Shown: positions 22,890 to 35,111 of the stretch, one piece after another | Layout: every line of letters begins with the position of its first letter | Position numbering within the stretch: position 1 is the stretch's first letter | Translations under genes and position numbers: made by a program | Notes under the pieces: generated by a model | Seen by the model: the letters and a program-made list of their open reading frames with translations, nothing else | Databases searched by the model: none | Told to the model about the DNA's origin: nothing | Assembly (NCBI GenBank): GCA_029931535.1 | Contig: JAQPZY010001142.1 | Span: 1,251,501 to 1,315,500, forward strand | Direction: 5' to 3' | Source: Margaritifera margaritifera | Lineage: Eukaryota; Mollusca; Bivalvia; Unionida; Margaritiferidae | DNA: 64,000 nucleotides

Positions 22890-23835
22890 GTTTATACTTT
22901 AGGTACCACCCCTCTTTCCAGAAGATTGAAGAAAACTGCAATACCCAGACCAAGGAACCAAACACCAGAGAATTTATCAAGAGAGAACTGCTCAAAGGAA
23001 TATTCTTCAGGAAATAACAAAACAAAAGTCCACTATCTTCCTCTGAATCAGATATTAACTTTGACCTAAATGTAACGGAGATTGTGGTTGACATCGATAA
23101 TGAAATATCATATGAACCAATAATCTGAGGCAAATTTTGAACTTCCCCGATTATTTGGGGTGTCTGAATCAACCCTAAGTAACATTGTACTTACATGGAT
23201 ACTATTCATGTCAAAGCAGTGGAGAGAAGTTGAGCTTTGGCCATCAAAAGAACTGGTACATTAGGTACATTATTATGCCCCATCTGACTTTAAACAACAA
23301 TATCCTACCCAATAACTGTGGATGGTACCGAGTGTCTTGTGTCAGCAGTGTCACAGCAGGCAACACTTTCAACTTACAAAAGCAGAAATATAGGCAAAAC
23401 AATAATTGGAGCCACACCAGGCGGATTGATAACATACTTGTCCCCAGCCTATCAGTCAGGGTGAGGTTGGAGGTCAACTAGTGACATGCAAATTGTTGAG
23501 AGGGGCAATCCGGTTAACATGTGTGATCCCAAAGATTCAAAAATGGCAGATACGGGATTTAATGTACAAGACCCATTTGCTGGACAAGATGTCACAGTAA
23601 ACATTCCAACTTTCTCCCCACCCCCCCAAAAATCAAATATCTGGAGAGACCGTTATGAAAGACAGAAAAATTGCTAGTAAACATATACATATTGAGCGTA
23701 TAATTGGACTTGGAAAAACCTACACAATTTTATGTGAACCAATGTTGGCTACTGAGGTAAAATTGTCATCTGAAATCATTTTCATTTGTTACAAGCTATG
23801 CAATGTTACATCTTGTATTATCTCTAAGAATGCAT
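22890..23835 (+). pseudogene. DDE_Tnp_4-type (IS5/ISL2EU-like) transposase remnant
   Basis: With frame changes, the three catalytic positions of a DDE_4 transposase can be followed. The first D is in TVDGTE (about 23321). The second D is in STSDMQIVE (about 23482), followed by MADTGFNVQDPF and VTVNIPTF. The E is in HIERIIG (23694), after ETVMKDRKIASKH. Upstream, GVSESTLSNIVLTW matches the helix-turn-helix region typical of this family. At least three frameshifts and several stops inactivate it. Cut-and-paste transposases of this type move ISL2EU/PIF-related elements. A YqaJ nuclease remnant lies convergent downstream (25.2-25.75 kb), the two-gene pattern reported for ISL2EU transposons. Confidence 0.8.
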
Positions 23836-24721
23836 GATTCATAATACATGTATCAATGAAAACAAATACTGTCTCGTTTTATTTTTCGGTGAATCAAACA
23901 GAGATATACTACATTAGCACTAGAAGACACTAAAATTGCCATTTGTCATCCTTTTTGAAGTTAATTCAAATAGTATATCTTAATAACTTTGGACTCCTTC
24001 TGTTCAAACTTTAACGCCAACCTATTATATATAAAAAATGTAATGCTATTAACTTCATTTTCTTATCTGTTGATTAGTGACATAGTGAAAATCTCCTAAA
24101 CAAAAGTTGCAAATGACATGCTGCATTTTACAGTTCAGTACATGAAAGAAAGAATTTAATAAATAAACACAAAAAGTGCAACTGATTGCTTTATCATTTT
24201 TATTCACTCATTATAAGGCAATTAAATATATACAAAGCAACTGTGACAACAGTTTTGTATTGCAAATCTTATACAGAAATGAAAAACGAATTGCATTTAT
24301 TTGGCGAACAAATGTGAAATACATGGTCATGGGAAAGGTAGATAGACTTGGTATAAATTCATAAGAAGTACCTCTAGAAACAGATTCTGGCCTTGTATAA
24401 ATAATGATAAATACATCTATCAACAGATTTATTCTTTATTTTATGGCAATCAGAAACAATTTCCGTTAAAAAAAATCCATCAGATGTTTTATTGCGACAG
24501 ATCCAATGCAATTTTCCAATTCATGCTATTTTAAAAACTGTCATTTCAAAATTGAAAAAACACCAAGAACCACACAACTTTATTTAGACTACTCCATGAT
24601 AATTTTGATAATTTGTCTCCTTTGTCTCTCATATTTAAGTATTATTTTAGGCATAGGTTGTGTGATCAAAACAAAAAATGTCACAGGTAATAAATCTGAC
24701 ACATCCTTGCACATACACATG

Positions 24722-24831
<110 letters not shown>

Positions 24832-25254
24832 AGCATACATGTATGGGCTTAATATCAAATTAATAAACCCATTTTAAATAAGAAGACATAGTCTTCATAA
24901 TAAAGATAATAATACTCCAATAGTCTTAACCAAACAAATTATTTTCTGGAAAAGAACACCAGTAACATAGCAAACTTAGTTCATTCAAATGACTTCAAAA
25001 ATTACTATTCAAGGACGACCTCTTTGAAAAGCTTATTGTAGAAAACACTGAGACTTTTCACCATTTCCTCTGTAAAAGAATTGTCCCTTTGAACTCTTAA
25101 AACTTTCATGTCACACAAAGTTTAAACAATAAAATCACGTTCAGTTTTTTTGCAAAGTATATTTCCATTTGTATTTGGTAATAATAATCATGATGAGTAT
25201 CGAGGCTTAAACTCCCACCCTTCTTCACTTTTAAATATGGCACCTTTTTCTAAC

Positions 25255-25745
25255 AAATATGTTTATCTTATAGAAGCAAGGCCATTTCACTTCCATCAGC
25301 AGTCCATCAGGTGCAATACCATTAGGTGAAATGGAGCTCTTTCAGAAATGCATATTCCAAATTTGTTGATAGTACCTTTTGTGTTCCTCATATAGTTGCT
25401 GACTGCAATGCCTTCATATTTTTGTCCATGAAGTATTGCTGGTGTCCATAACTTTTTATTTTGTGTGAAACTTTGGTCCAATGCAATTTTGTCCACCTTT
25501 TCTGTCAATTTACATATACGCCCAAAATTTGACCAACATAGTATTTTACATCTTTCTTCTTTCCATGTTGCACTTTTACTCTGATCGCGAATGTTTCTTT
25601 CAATTTTCAATGCTGTTTTTCAGTCTGTGTGATAAATTGTTTACCATAAGAAAATTGTCTTCATGGGTTAATTCAAAGTAATCATGGTCATGGGCAACTG
25701 CAATAGTATTAGCTGGTTCAGAAAGTTGAAAAATTGACATTGCTG
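25255..25745 (-). pseudogene. YqaJ-like exonuclease remnant of the same transposon
   Basis: The minus-strand frame carries QSKSATWKEERCKIL, FGRICKL, TPAILHGQKYEGIA and FGICISERAPFHL. After a frameshift near 25310 come IAPDGLLMEVKWPC, which supply the D and E-x-K of a PD-(D/E)XK nuclease fold, as in lambda-type exonucleases. An upstream frame adds SEPANTIAVAHDHDYFEL (about 25690-25745). In ISL2EU transposons a YqaJ protein accompanies the IS5-like transposase; here both are broken. Upstream on the same strand, a cysteine/histidine-rich stretch (25780-25830) may be the remains of a zinc finger. Terminal repeats of the whole element were not found. Confidence 0.7.
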
Positions 25746-25999
25746 AACTTCCTTCCACATTCAGACAAGTATTACAGTAAATATTGTGGTGGTGTACTGT
25801 ACAAACAAGACATAACGGTTCAACAGACTTCAGAGCGTAAAATCATAAAAGAACAAATTGTTATGATTGTGGGTTTAGTTGTACGAATTCTGGTTTCTAT
25901 CTTTGCTTATTTCTGCACTCAGATGTGAATTTTTGTGTGTTGGCAAGCTTGCAGTGTATTGCGGTAACAAACGCTGCACCCAAATTTTGATTGTCACTT

Positions 26000-27059
26000 A
26001 ATTTCGGTTTGAAATAAACAACAATCGATGCCCGATTTTTCCATTGTTTTCAGACAGGATAATGATTGTGATCACAGTTAAAATCACTACTTAAACAATT
26101 TTATCCCACTAAGTAATCAAAATATTTTTTTTTTTTAATGTGTACCGTTTGTTTTTGAGTGTAACAGGTACATGACACTGTATGGGTGACACAGAATATC
26201 AACAGGTCATGTCAGTTCAGTCACTGACAATTTGCATGTATCATGAGGAAAACTAAGTATAAAAAAGTTAATACTTGAAGTCTGTTTTTTTGTTGTTTGG
26301 GATTCATTTTTAGGCACTTTTGATGACGCCTTTTCATTGGTTACATAAATCATAGCCATGTATATATCTCTGCATAAATGTATACTGCAGAGTCAACAAT
26401 CTTGACCCATTTTAAGATCTATTCATTCTAATGGGGAGAGAGAGAAAGGAAGGGAGGGAGGGAGAGAGAGAGAAGGAAAATAAGAAAAACGAAATTTGCC
26501 TAAATATGGATATATATATCTGAATAACATGCATAAAGGCAGATATACTTCCTAAATGGAAAAAGAAAGTAGTTCCAAAAGTGATATCAGCACTGTGGCG
26601 ATAAAAGTGGTATGGCCACTCTGGCAATATAATTTTTCTCCCACTGATATATTTCAATAGCTCATTATGAAATATATAATAAAAGAACACACCCTCTCAG
26701 AGCAACGGTAAAGTCCATGATCCGTAAGCTTGAGACAAAGCAAGATGAAGATACTATCGATTCTTTGCTTGTTTGTCAAGCAAGAAGGAAACCAGAACTA
26801 ACCTTGGACCACTTTGAAGAAGATTACTGGCTATGATCCCTCATTGCAGTGAACAAGCTAATTAATGCAAGAATTAATACAACATTATCAGCTATTAAAG
26901 AAATAGTTGTTCTGGTTGATATTAAAACCCTGCTTTTTGCGCGACCAGCGATACCATGAAATGATGCTGCTGCTTGTTTAGCGAAGTTAAATAAATATTC
27001 AGCAATAGTTTTCAAACCTCTTTAGAATTGATCAATGAATGAATTGGGTCTACCACCAC
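26000..27059. other. No gene recognised; one purine-rich tract
   Basis: A GA/GGGA purine tract lies at 26434-26475. From 26690 to 27020 short open stretches occur on both strands without a recognisable domain. Sequence from 27060 belongs to the segmental duplication. Confidence 0.35.
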
Positions 27060-27915
27060 CGAAATGTAAAAACGAAGAATTGTACAAAACCTTTTGGAAG
27101 ATAAACCTTTCCAAAATATTTGAAACAAGAAGTTCTATAAGATAAAAGTTTAAAGCCAGACCTAATTCTGTCATCACAAAATGTACCAGCAGTTCCACAT
27201 CAACATTGTTTACACTGTACTAGAAATCATAAGCAAAATGAACACTGACTCTGATACAGCAGTTTATCATGTGACTCCAGATGGGTCAATATTATTCACA
27301 GATGGTTGTATCTTATACACTGGTAAAATACAGTACCCTAGTACCAAGCTGTGTACTAAGGTAACCTCTGTACTTGACAAAAAGCTGCACCCAGTAGCAA
27401 GCACTAGGCTGCTGTCGTGTACACAACACCTAGACATATTTACATCAAACACCTAGACATATTTACATCAAAGTCACTTTCACTACTTTGAAACCTGTAA
27501 GACTGTACATCTCAGGTATTAGACCAACATCCATCTAAATAAATAATATTATGACATAAAGAGAAGAAAACTAATTCTACGAAACCTGTGATTTGTTAAT
27601 GTTCTCTGTTTAAGACTAAACAACCACATGTATTAGAAAACCACATCTGTAAATTTAAACACCGACATACATACATACAATTACAAAGTGCTGTATTTTG
27701 TTGTTATTGTAAATCTTACATATAAATAAGTTTTTAGCAAAAACTTAACGATTTCATCTTTTATTTACGAGCTTCCTTCCATTCAAAGTTGACTCCGGTA
27801 GACACCATACCTTCCTAGATTTCACTAGTATTTAAAACAAAACAGCCTTTGTATTTCTTACTACTGAATTTGGTATTCAAAAAATTTGATTGTTAAATTT
27901 TAAAATTTTCAGGTG

Positions 27916-28440
27916 TTATGACAATGGGTCTTAAAATTATGTTAACAGAAAGAAAGTGAAACCAACAATGTGTGTTAAATCAACAAACAATTTATTTCTC
28001 TATAATTAAAATTAAAATTTTAAAGACAATTACAATCAGTAAATGTCCTAAACACAAGTCAGAAATTATAGAATGTTCTGAATGAATGAATGTTCCGAAT
28101 GAGTGAATGTCCTGAATGAATGAACATCAACTGAATGTGCGTCAATTTAGTGGAAAATCCCCAACTTAGATCTAAACAGTTGTAAATAGGACTGGCCTTG
28201 AACTCAAATATTGTAAATACGTTGTTGACAACTTAACTAAAACTTAAAGTGTGACTTACTATATGGACATAGTTAGGCATACATTATAGATTAATTATAC
28301 ATAACACAGGTGATACTTCAAAGATATTACAAAAAATATTTGCTTTACAATTTTCTGCTCAGAAGGAAAAAAAACTGTTTGGAATGAGTGGGTGACACTT
28401 GGCAGTCATTGTCTATTTCTTTATGTCATTTGAAAATGAT
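27916..28440. mobile_element. LTR-like dispersed repeat beside BTB copy 2 stop codon
   Basis: The repeat starts TGTTATGACAATGGGTCTTA ... AACAGAAAGAAAGTGAAACC and shares this and the following ~250 bp pattern (ATCAACAA-CAATTTATT, GAATGTTC-GAAT) with 63352 onward. BTB copy 1 has no such DNA at the matching place: its CTTCAGG runs straight into the coding end, so this is an insertion. A TG start, ~520-bp size and no coding sequence would fit a solo LTR; the 3' end and target duplication are not clear. Confidence 0.45.
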
Positions 28441-28448
28441 TAGTTTTC

Positions 28449-31400
28449 TTAAGGTATAGTCTCGAAGACAACGCCTGGCAGCTGTCCTCTTTCTATATTA
28501 GTCGTGTTTTCACTTAATGGTGATTTCTCAAATTTGAATTTTACACCTTCACATTCCATTTCTGACAATCCTTTTTCACCGTAATAGCTTCCTGGTCCCT
28601 TCATAATGAGAACTATGTTATACTGTTTGTCCTTCTCAACTGGAACTGGTGCATCAAAGTAAATTTCGTATATTTTTTCACTGGAGTCAGTTGCTAATTC
28701 TAGTCTCTTTATTGCTTTATCTACATTATATGGAGCTTCCTTGATTGCAAGTGATACGTCATAATTGCCTGCACCTTGGCAGCAACCGTAAACTAACACT
28801 CCATGGATGAGTACATCTTTTGAGACTGAAAATGTGATTGCATCAGTTTTGTCTCGTTTGTAACCCCAACCAGTTGCATGTTCATTAAATCTGTGAATAC
28901 GATATCTATACTTTCTTTTCTCCATAATGAAGCCATCTATCGACTGTTGTGGCTTGACAAAATGTTTGAGCAACTTAACCTCATCTTCTTCTGGAAGGAA
29001 TCCCGACTCAGAAACCACTTCAGTAAAATAAGCACTGTCCATCAATGGAAAACGTACATGCTTAAAAAGACCACCCAACATCTGTTTCTTGTTTTCTGTT
29101 GTTGGCTCAATTCCATTTTTCTGACACTTACCAATAGCATACTTTTGAAGACCTTCATATATCTCCCGCTCTGATAATGCTAAGTCATCTGATTTTATTA
29201 TTTCTGTCATACACTCCTCAGACAGTTCTGAAAGATCACTGTGCAGAAAAACCTGTTTTGGTTGACGGAAGATGAACTTCAGACATTTCTCCTTAAGTTG
29301 CACATCATCATAGATATAGGCATTTTCTAGAATGGTGCATATGTTGTACGCTGTCATACTAACTTTCAAGCGACGCAAGCACATGTCAATCAGTGTCTGG
29401 ATGGAGTATTTCTTCGCCATGTAAAGAACTGCAAGGACATTGTCAAGGTCAATGGTGATTTCTTCACAGTAAATGTACCTAGGATGAAAAATATTGCAAT
29501 AACTTATTAAATGTTTACTAGAATTGTTCATAACATGAATTCACTCATTTTTGTGGAGAACCAATTGTTGTGGATTGCTTGTTTGCTACAAACCATCAAT
29601 TGAAAGGCCTGATGAACAATGATTCTTATGTGGCAACAATTACAAGGACTCCTTCCCTAATCAACTAATTTAAGGAGAAAATCTGGGATGAGGTATAATA
29701 TGCACTCAACTGATAGTGTTCATTTTATTTATTACATCTGTAAAATTTTAGCACAATTGGCCCACATTAGGAGAAATCAGTCTTTTATTTCTCAATTTTT
29801 ACAACATAGGAGGTTCACCATTTTCTCATAGAGGGCTCTGCATTTGTGACATGTAACCTGCATTGCTTGTTAATGCTGTTTTAGCAGTCAGGTCTACTGG
29901 ATTTGACCCGATTGTTGTGTATGTGTGTGTAAGAGAGACAGCAAGAGAGAAACAACATATGCATAAATGTGCTAGTACTGTGTATTACAAGTGCAAGGAT
30001 GTTAGCTCATTGTATTTTCAGTTGCAAATTATCAGATATGTAATTGTACAAAATAACAATCATGACGCAAACAATAGGCAACTGTTATCCCAAATTTCAT
30101 GATTTATAATGCCTATGATCATTAAAAATAAAATTTTCAAAGTGTGAAGGACATATGTGAAGACATGTTAACCAAATGACACATTCTATCCTTGATCAGT
30201 CTTTTGATAGGGTTTCTGAAATGTGACTAAGCTCACATCAACTCATAAAGCAAATAAAAAAGCAGAGATTTAATAGTATTGGCACATTTATCTATTCCCA
30301 TGTTTTTTTAAAAAAATCAGTTTCCTACAATAACAGGATTTCGATTGAGAAAAGCAGATCTTGTATAGGTTTTGTATAACTTGTTTGTGAAGAATTTATA
30401 TCCTACTTATAAAAATGTAGAATTCTTATGTAATACATTTATTTTATTGAATGTCGATCTTGATACATATGCTATGCACATTTTTTTTAAAATAAAAGCA
30501 ATCTGAAGAATGTAGACTTGTATAAAAACATGTAAATCCTAAAGATTATCACCAGCAAAATGTGCCCGAGTTATGCCACTGGAAGTGGAAGGAAGTCGGG
30601 TGTTTGTGTGTTTAATGTCATTTTCAGCACATGATCGGCAATACATGGCGGCCAGTATATTTGGTGGATGAAGAACCCGGGGAAAACCCCTGAGAAGAAC
30701 CACCAACCCACAGGAACCTACTGGCAAGCTTTCTCACATAACCACATTGGCCAAGCCGAGACTCGAACCCACACGGAAAGAGGTGCAATGTGAGTGATCT
30801 GTAAAGGCGAGCACCTTTGACAACTCAGTCATCCAGGGCCCCTTGGAAGGGAGTTAATTTAGTTCATCTCTGAGTATTTGGATAAAACCAATGTGGCACA
30901 TCCCTGTAAGAATTAAATTTTGATTTGAATCTTGATTAACTGATTAGCCACAATTCTAAAAATTTGTATAATAGCTCAGAATTTAATGAGAATTAATACA
31001 GTGACAACACCTTTGAAATCCAGATTTTCCCCTTAAGTATATAAAACCACAAGCATTGATACTTGCAACAAAAAAATGAATTTAAAGTGTCTTCATAGTA
31101 TATTTTTAATCTGGCACTGAAATGTAACATTCATTAAATCCTTACAAGATTAAATTAAATACAGATCTGGTGTTTTCTACTTAGTAATGAATTCAGGATA
31201 AAAAATATATAACATTATTTTAATCAGTAGTCCTAACCATAAAACAACGCTCTTGTGTGAATTAAAGCATACAAGAGTTTAAGTAACACAACTCTGGATC
31301 CCAAATTCAGGCACATACAAGTAAAATATCGTATATACTCACTTATAAGTTGAGTTTGACTGCAACTGCACAGACCCAGATCAACTGTTACATAATGCAC

Positions 31401-33215
31401 CAGCAGATTTGGGTCTATGCAGTTTGTTCGGAGAAATCAGCAGAACAAATAGCACAGACCCTGATCTGCTGACACATGTGATGGCAGATCAGGGTCTATG
31501 TTGTCTGCAGTTGAACTCGACTTATAAGTGCGTATCGACAGTAATGCTTTGTAACCAGTAATCTGGTCATTCAAAGAACTTGTATTTACTCTGCAACACA
31601 ACTTTACCAAAATTTTTGAATTTCAAAAATATTTCTCATAAAGCTTTATTTTGAAGAGACCTTGGTTGAGTTTGATTTCCAGCCTACCAACCATGATTGA
31701 CAGGAGTTATGGCCCCTGATTACCCATCCTCCAAACCTGCATTTAGGCAGCACAAATTCACCAAGGTTTGTTGGATTTCAACCAGATTTGATGTCGCTTT
31801 GTACTGATGAGATCTTGAACTTGCTTGACCATTTCTGCAGCACAAATTCACCAAGGTTTCTTAAATTTCAACCAAATTTGACCTGCTCCTCTGTACTGAC
31901 AAGACCTTGAACCTGCTTGCCCATTCTCCTAACTTTGCTTTCTGCAGTTTAACTTTACCAAAGATTGTTGGATTTCAATCCAATCGGGCATTCAGTTTTA
32001 TACTTAGAATTATCATTTATAATACTGTCAGATGTTTTTGATATGAAACACACAAGATACCACACTATTTATAACAACTATTTTAAGTCCTGATACAAAT
32101 GTTTTTTTGTGTCTTATTTTTACAAAAACACAAATTGATATCATGAAAATAAATAAATTCATAGTACATTGGGCAGATGCATGTATAAATACAAAGTAAA
32201 GTTATGTGAGGGTTTTCAATGAAGATTATTGAAAGTTTCCTAATTGACAGGTGCCCTTTATACAGACATGCTCTATCTGACAGGTTACCAGTAATTTCAC
32301 CATAATTTTTATTGCGCAAAGATCTTAACAAAAGTGGACCTACAGCAGAACTTGTTTGAAGATCTCTTGCTCAATACTGATGTGATCTCAAAAGTATTTA
32401 ATGTTCAGCCATCTAATTCTAATACGATAAAATATATGGATACAATTATCATTAGTTGAGTGAGGGTCCATTTTTTCAAACTTTGGTTTCTGCACCCTAC
32501 AAACACATGAAATCATTGGATTTCAAGCGAATTTTATGTGCAACTCTATACTGTTGATGGAACTGTTACACAAGTTTGATTGCCAGAGAATCTAGGAAAA
32601 AGTTCACAATTATCATTTTATGTTAATGTCAAATGTTTTTGATATGCAGTACATAAGATAGCACACGAGTACATCAGATGTATATCATTAAAGTTGGTTA
32701 CTATTAAAAATTTCTTTTTTGTCTACCTTTTGCAAAAGCACAAACTGATATCATGAAAATAAATAAAGTCACAGTATGTCAGACAGATACATGTATATCA
32801 ATAAATGAAATGTATGTGAGGGTTTTCAATGAGGATTCTTGCAGGTTTCCCAATTGGCAATTGCCCTTTATATAGGTCTCATATCTGACAGGTTACCCAG
32901 TAATTCACCATAATTTTTATTTTGCAAAAATCTTAACAAAAGTGAACCTACAACCTACAATAATACTTGTTTGAAGATCTCTGGTTCAACATCAGGGATC
33001 GGAATTTCGTTGGGATTGTTATGGACTGGTCCACAGAGCATAGCATGAAATACACAACTGCGGCTGATCAATATGTATTTGTGTGCTTTAATTGGCTCCT
33101 CCTGCATCCCAACTAGAAATGTAACATCAGTTTCAATTTGTTTCGTCAACATTTGTCGATTAGTCTCTGCCAGTGATTTTCTAGACTGCCAATCACTCTC
33201 TGGTATGAAATCCAT
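28449..33215 (-). CDS. BTB-BACK-PHR protein, BTBD3/BTBD6-like, copy 2
   Basis: Coding exons 33215-32959 and 29478-28449 encode 428 residues. Exon 1 is 257 bp in both copies and encodes 73 identical residues out of 86 compared. The splice donor (GTAGGT), acceptor (CTAG) and TT|G split codon match copy 1. Domain order is BTB (about 20-120; DVTFLVG, ILISRSCVFHAML, YIYCEEITIDL), BACK (about 125-240) and PHR (about 272-424; GWGYKRDKTDAI, YGCCQGAGNYD, SYYGEKGLSE, GRGQLPGVVFE). The intron is 3480 bp against 405 bp in copy 1 because of repeat insertions. The C-terminus ends ETIP-stop where copy 1 ends ET-stop; the change coincides with an insertion immediately downstream. The start follows a 3' splice-like TTTTTATATTTCAG, as in copy 1. 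Both copies stay open despite sequence divergence, which suggests selection, but transcription is untested. Confidence 0.9.
30540..30842 (-). mobile_element. tRNA-derived SINE in intron of BTB copy 2
   Basis: On the minus strand a tRNA-like head with A-box and B-box (GGTTCGAGTCTCGG) is followed by a body containing GGGGTTTTCCCCGGGTTCTT, ATACTGGCCGCCATGTATTG and a terminal GACATTAAACACACAAAC. The head resembles Leu/Ser-type tRNA. A second copy lies at 33683-33890. Confidence 0.75.
31328..31540. mobile_element. Double-hairpin MITE, copy 1
   Basis: Terminal arms CACTTATAAGTTGAGTTTGA and, inverted, CACTTATAAGTCGAGTTCAA enclose two internal palindromes built on AGACCCAGATC/GATTTGGGTCT and AGACCCTGATCTGC/GCAGATCAGGGTCT. 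Same family as 33346-33562 and 34227-34447. It lies in the intron of BTB copy 2. Confidence 0.8.
32085..32376 (-). repeat. Partial duplicate of BTB exon 1 end and splice donor
   Basis: This segment parallels 32705-32990 and the copy 1 intron at 4600-4860. It includes about 11 codons equivalent to the end of exon 1, readable as IEQEIFKQVL, followed by an intact donor-like GTAGGT. No acceptor is evident just upstream, so it is more likely a pseudo-exon than an alternative exon. It lies inside the intron of copy 2, downstream of the true donor. Confidence 0.7.
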
Positions 33216-33345
33216 GTTTATATCTATTCGTCTGAAATATAAAAAGGAACAAAAACTTTGAGTTGATGGTAAGAAACCAAATCAATATATATAAGGTCAT
33301 AAGTGTGAAATTTTAAATCCTGAATTAGAGAATGTTCAGTCCAGT

Positions 33346-33562
33346 TACCGTCTATGCTTGCGTACAAGCCGATACCAACTGCAAACTGCATAGACCCAGA
33401 TCTGCCGTCGCATAATGCGCCGGCAGATCTGGGTCTCTGCAGTTTGTAAGGATTAGTCAGTAGATCAAACAACACAGACCATGATCTGCCTGCACATTAT
33501 GCGACGGCAGATCAGGGTCTATGTTATTTGCATATGGACCTGGCATATACGCGAGTATATAT
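33346..33562. mobile_element. Double-hairpin MITE, copy 2
   Basis: Two internal palindromes (CATAGACCCAGATCTGCCG...CGGCAGATCTGGGTCT; CAGACCATGATCTGCC...GGCAGATCAGGGTCTATG) lie between degraded ends. BTB copy 1 has no such sequence at 5220-5240, so it was inserted after the duplication or lost there. Confidence 0.8.
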
Positions 33563-33682
33563 GTTGTGTCGTGCACTTGTATGAGTCACCATAAATAGTC
33601 ACCTATGTATTCCCTCGGCTATGCAGTGCAGCAGACATATCTCCAGGAATTATATGTATCAACAATTCATGATTTAATGGTT

Positions 33683-33890
33683 GGTTGGTTGGTTGTTATG
33701 GTTTTAACGCCATTTTTCAGCAAATGATAGGCTATACATGGCGGCCAGAACCACCGACCCACCGGAAGCTACTGGCAAGCTTTCTCACATTACCATGTTG
33801 GGCGAGCCCGAGACTCGAACCCACGCGGACAGAGGTGAGATGTCAGTGATCTGTAAAGGCGAGCGCCTTAGACCACTCGGCCACCCTGAT
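33683..33890 (-). mobile_element. tRNA-derived SINE upstream of BTB copy 2
   Basis: The head GGTGGCCGAGTGGTCTAAGG (A box, minus strand, 33868-33887) and GGGTTCGAGTCTCGGGCTCG (B box, about 33803-33822) are better preserved than in the copy at 30.5 kb. The body keeps TGGCCGCCATGTATAGCC and ends at GGCGTTAAAACCATAAC. The acceptor stem pairs imperfectly and the body follows directly, so it is a SINE and not a tRNA gene. Confidence 0.8.
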
Positions 33891-34226
33891 TTAATGGAAA
33901 AGAATTCTTATGTTTGATGCTAGTGATGTTAGCGATGGTGTGGATGGGAGTTCACCTGTAATGCACTTGCATACCATCAAAAAGGAGTCATATACTGTCA
34001 CTTCACTTCATGTACACTGGGTGAGGTTCCAACAATATTCAAAAATATCAATAATGTACTATATATTTACAGACAAATAACAAAAACATGCACCCCATCA
34101 CTCTAATATAACTGTAATTTTTGTTGATAAACAAAAATGCATTTATATACGGGGGTTTTACAGTCTCTCCCTTAGATTCCTCACCTTTGGGGTCCCGTTT
34201 ACCTCAACTCAAACAGAGAGAGGAAA

Positions 34227-34447
34227 TACCGTATATACTAGTGTATAAGCACAGTCCAAATGCAAACAACATAGACCCTGATCAGCCACCACATAATGCA
34301 CCAGCAGATCAGGGTCTATGTTCTTTGTTCTACTGATTATTCATTACAAACTGCATAGACCCAGATCTGCCAGCACATTATGCAACATCAGATCTGGGTC
34401 TATGCAGTTTGTAGTTGGTATGCGCTTATACACGAGTTTATACGGTC
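34227..34447. mobile_element. Double-hairpin MITE, copy 3 (best ends)
   Basis: The left end ACCGTATATACTAGTGTATA and the inverted right end ACCGTATAAACTCGTGTATA are terminal inverted repeats. Internal hairpins at about 34276-34324 and 34360-34412 have arms of about 18-19 bp (ACATAGACCCTGATC; CATAGACCCAGATCTGC). The order of the two hairpins is reversed relative to copies 1 and 2, so this copy is in the opposite orientation. Confidence 0.85.
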
Positions 34448-35111
34448 TACATTTAATAGCTACCTAGATCCCAGAATTTACTAAGTTTACATGACAACTG
34501 CACACTCCCCATGCTGTCTCCTCACCTTATTAAGGTATTTGTTCGAGGAGGGGGCAAGATTGCACCCCATCGGTAGCCCCGTGCACATTCTCTACTGACG
34601 AATCAGAAGTGCTCTAATTCTGTAAGATCAGGATATCATTATGCAAAGAAACCAAGGCCTTTGTTTCCGAATAAATTTCACTATGGTAACAACAAATATG
34701 GTGGCAAGAAAGTTTTATTACTCAGTCAGAGTGTAATTGAAGATTACGTACCATAGCTCACCTCTGCGAAACTTTTCAATGTCTCTAATAGTCAATGTAA
34801 ATATTAATTATCATGCAGAAATTAAGTTCAGGCTAAAGTGATCTTGACAACGAAATATTGGCCCCTTTTCTCATTAAAGATTGCTATTTTAAAAATTGTT
34901 TCTCTATACAATTTAACTTTTAATCTTGTTAAATTTCAGATTTTAACTTTAAATCAGCACTGTATAGTCCATATACATAATATATGTATAATGACATAAA
35001 AAGATGTAAAACAATAACAAGAGAATATTTTTTTCTATGATATCAAAGTACAGGCAGTAAAAAGAGCTGATAAAAAAACATGTTATTGTTGCTTTTGTAT
35101 TACTTTTTAAA

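Larger units (their letters stand above)
29479..32958 (-). other. Inflated intron 1 of BTB gene copy 2
   Basis: The orthologous intron in copy 1 (4422-4826) is 405 bp. This one holds about 3.1 kb of extra DNA: a tRNA-derived SINE (30540-30842), a double-hairpin MITE (31328-31540), and a partial tandem duplication of the exon 1/intron boundary (32085-32376 resembles 32705-32990). The stretch 29540-30520 shows only AT-rich unique sequence, and 31560-32080 shows weak local repeats (CACAAATTCACCAAGG occurs twice). No other coding signal was seen. Confidence 0.75.

Noticed and set aside
27181..27456. 91-aa ORF with VYHVTPDG and DGCILYTGK
   Set aside because: Its two copies at 1.1 and 2.9 kb differ by amino-acid-changing substitutions and lose the frame, which argues against a maintained protein.
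33795..33890. tRNA gene (Leu/Ser-like) on the minus strand
   Set aside because: A and B boxes are present, but the acceptor stem pairs poorly and a SINE body follows; a second decayed copy at 30.5 kb shows the same layout.
34270..34412. CRISPR-like spaced repeats
   Set aside because: The repeats are inverted hairpin arms in a MITE, not direct repeats with spacers; the genome is eukaryotic.
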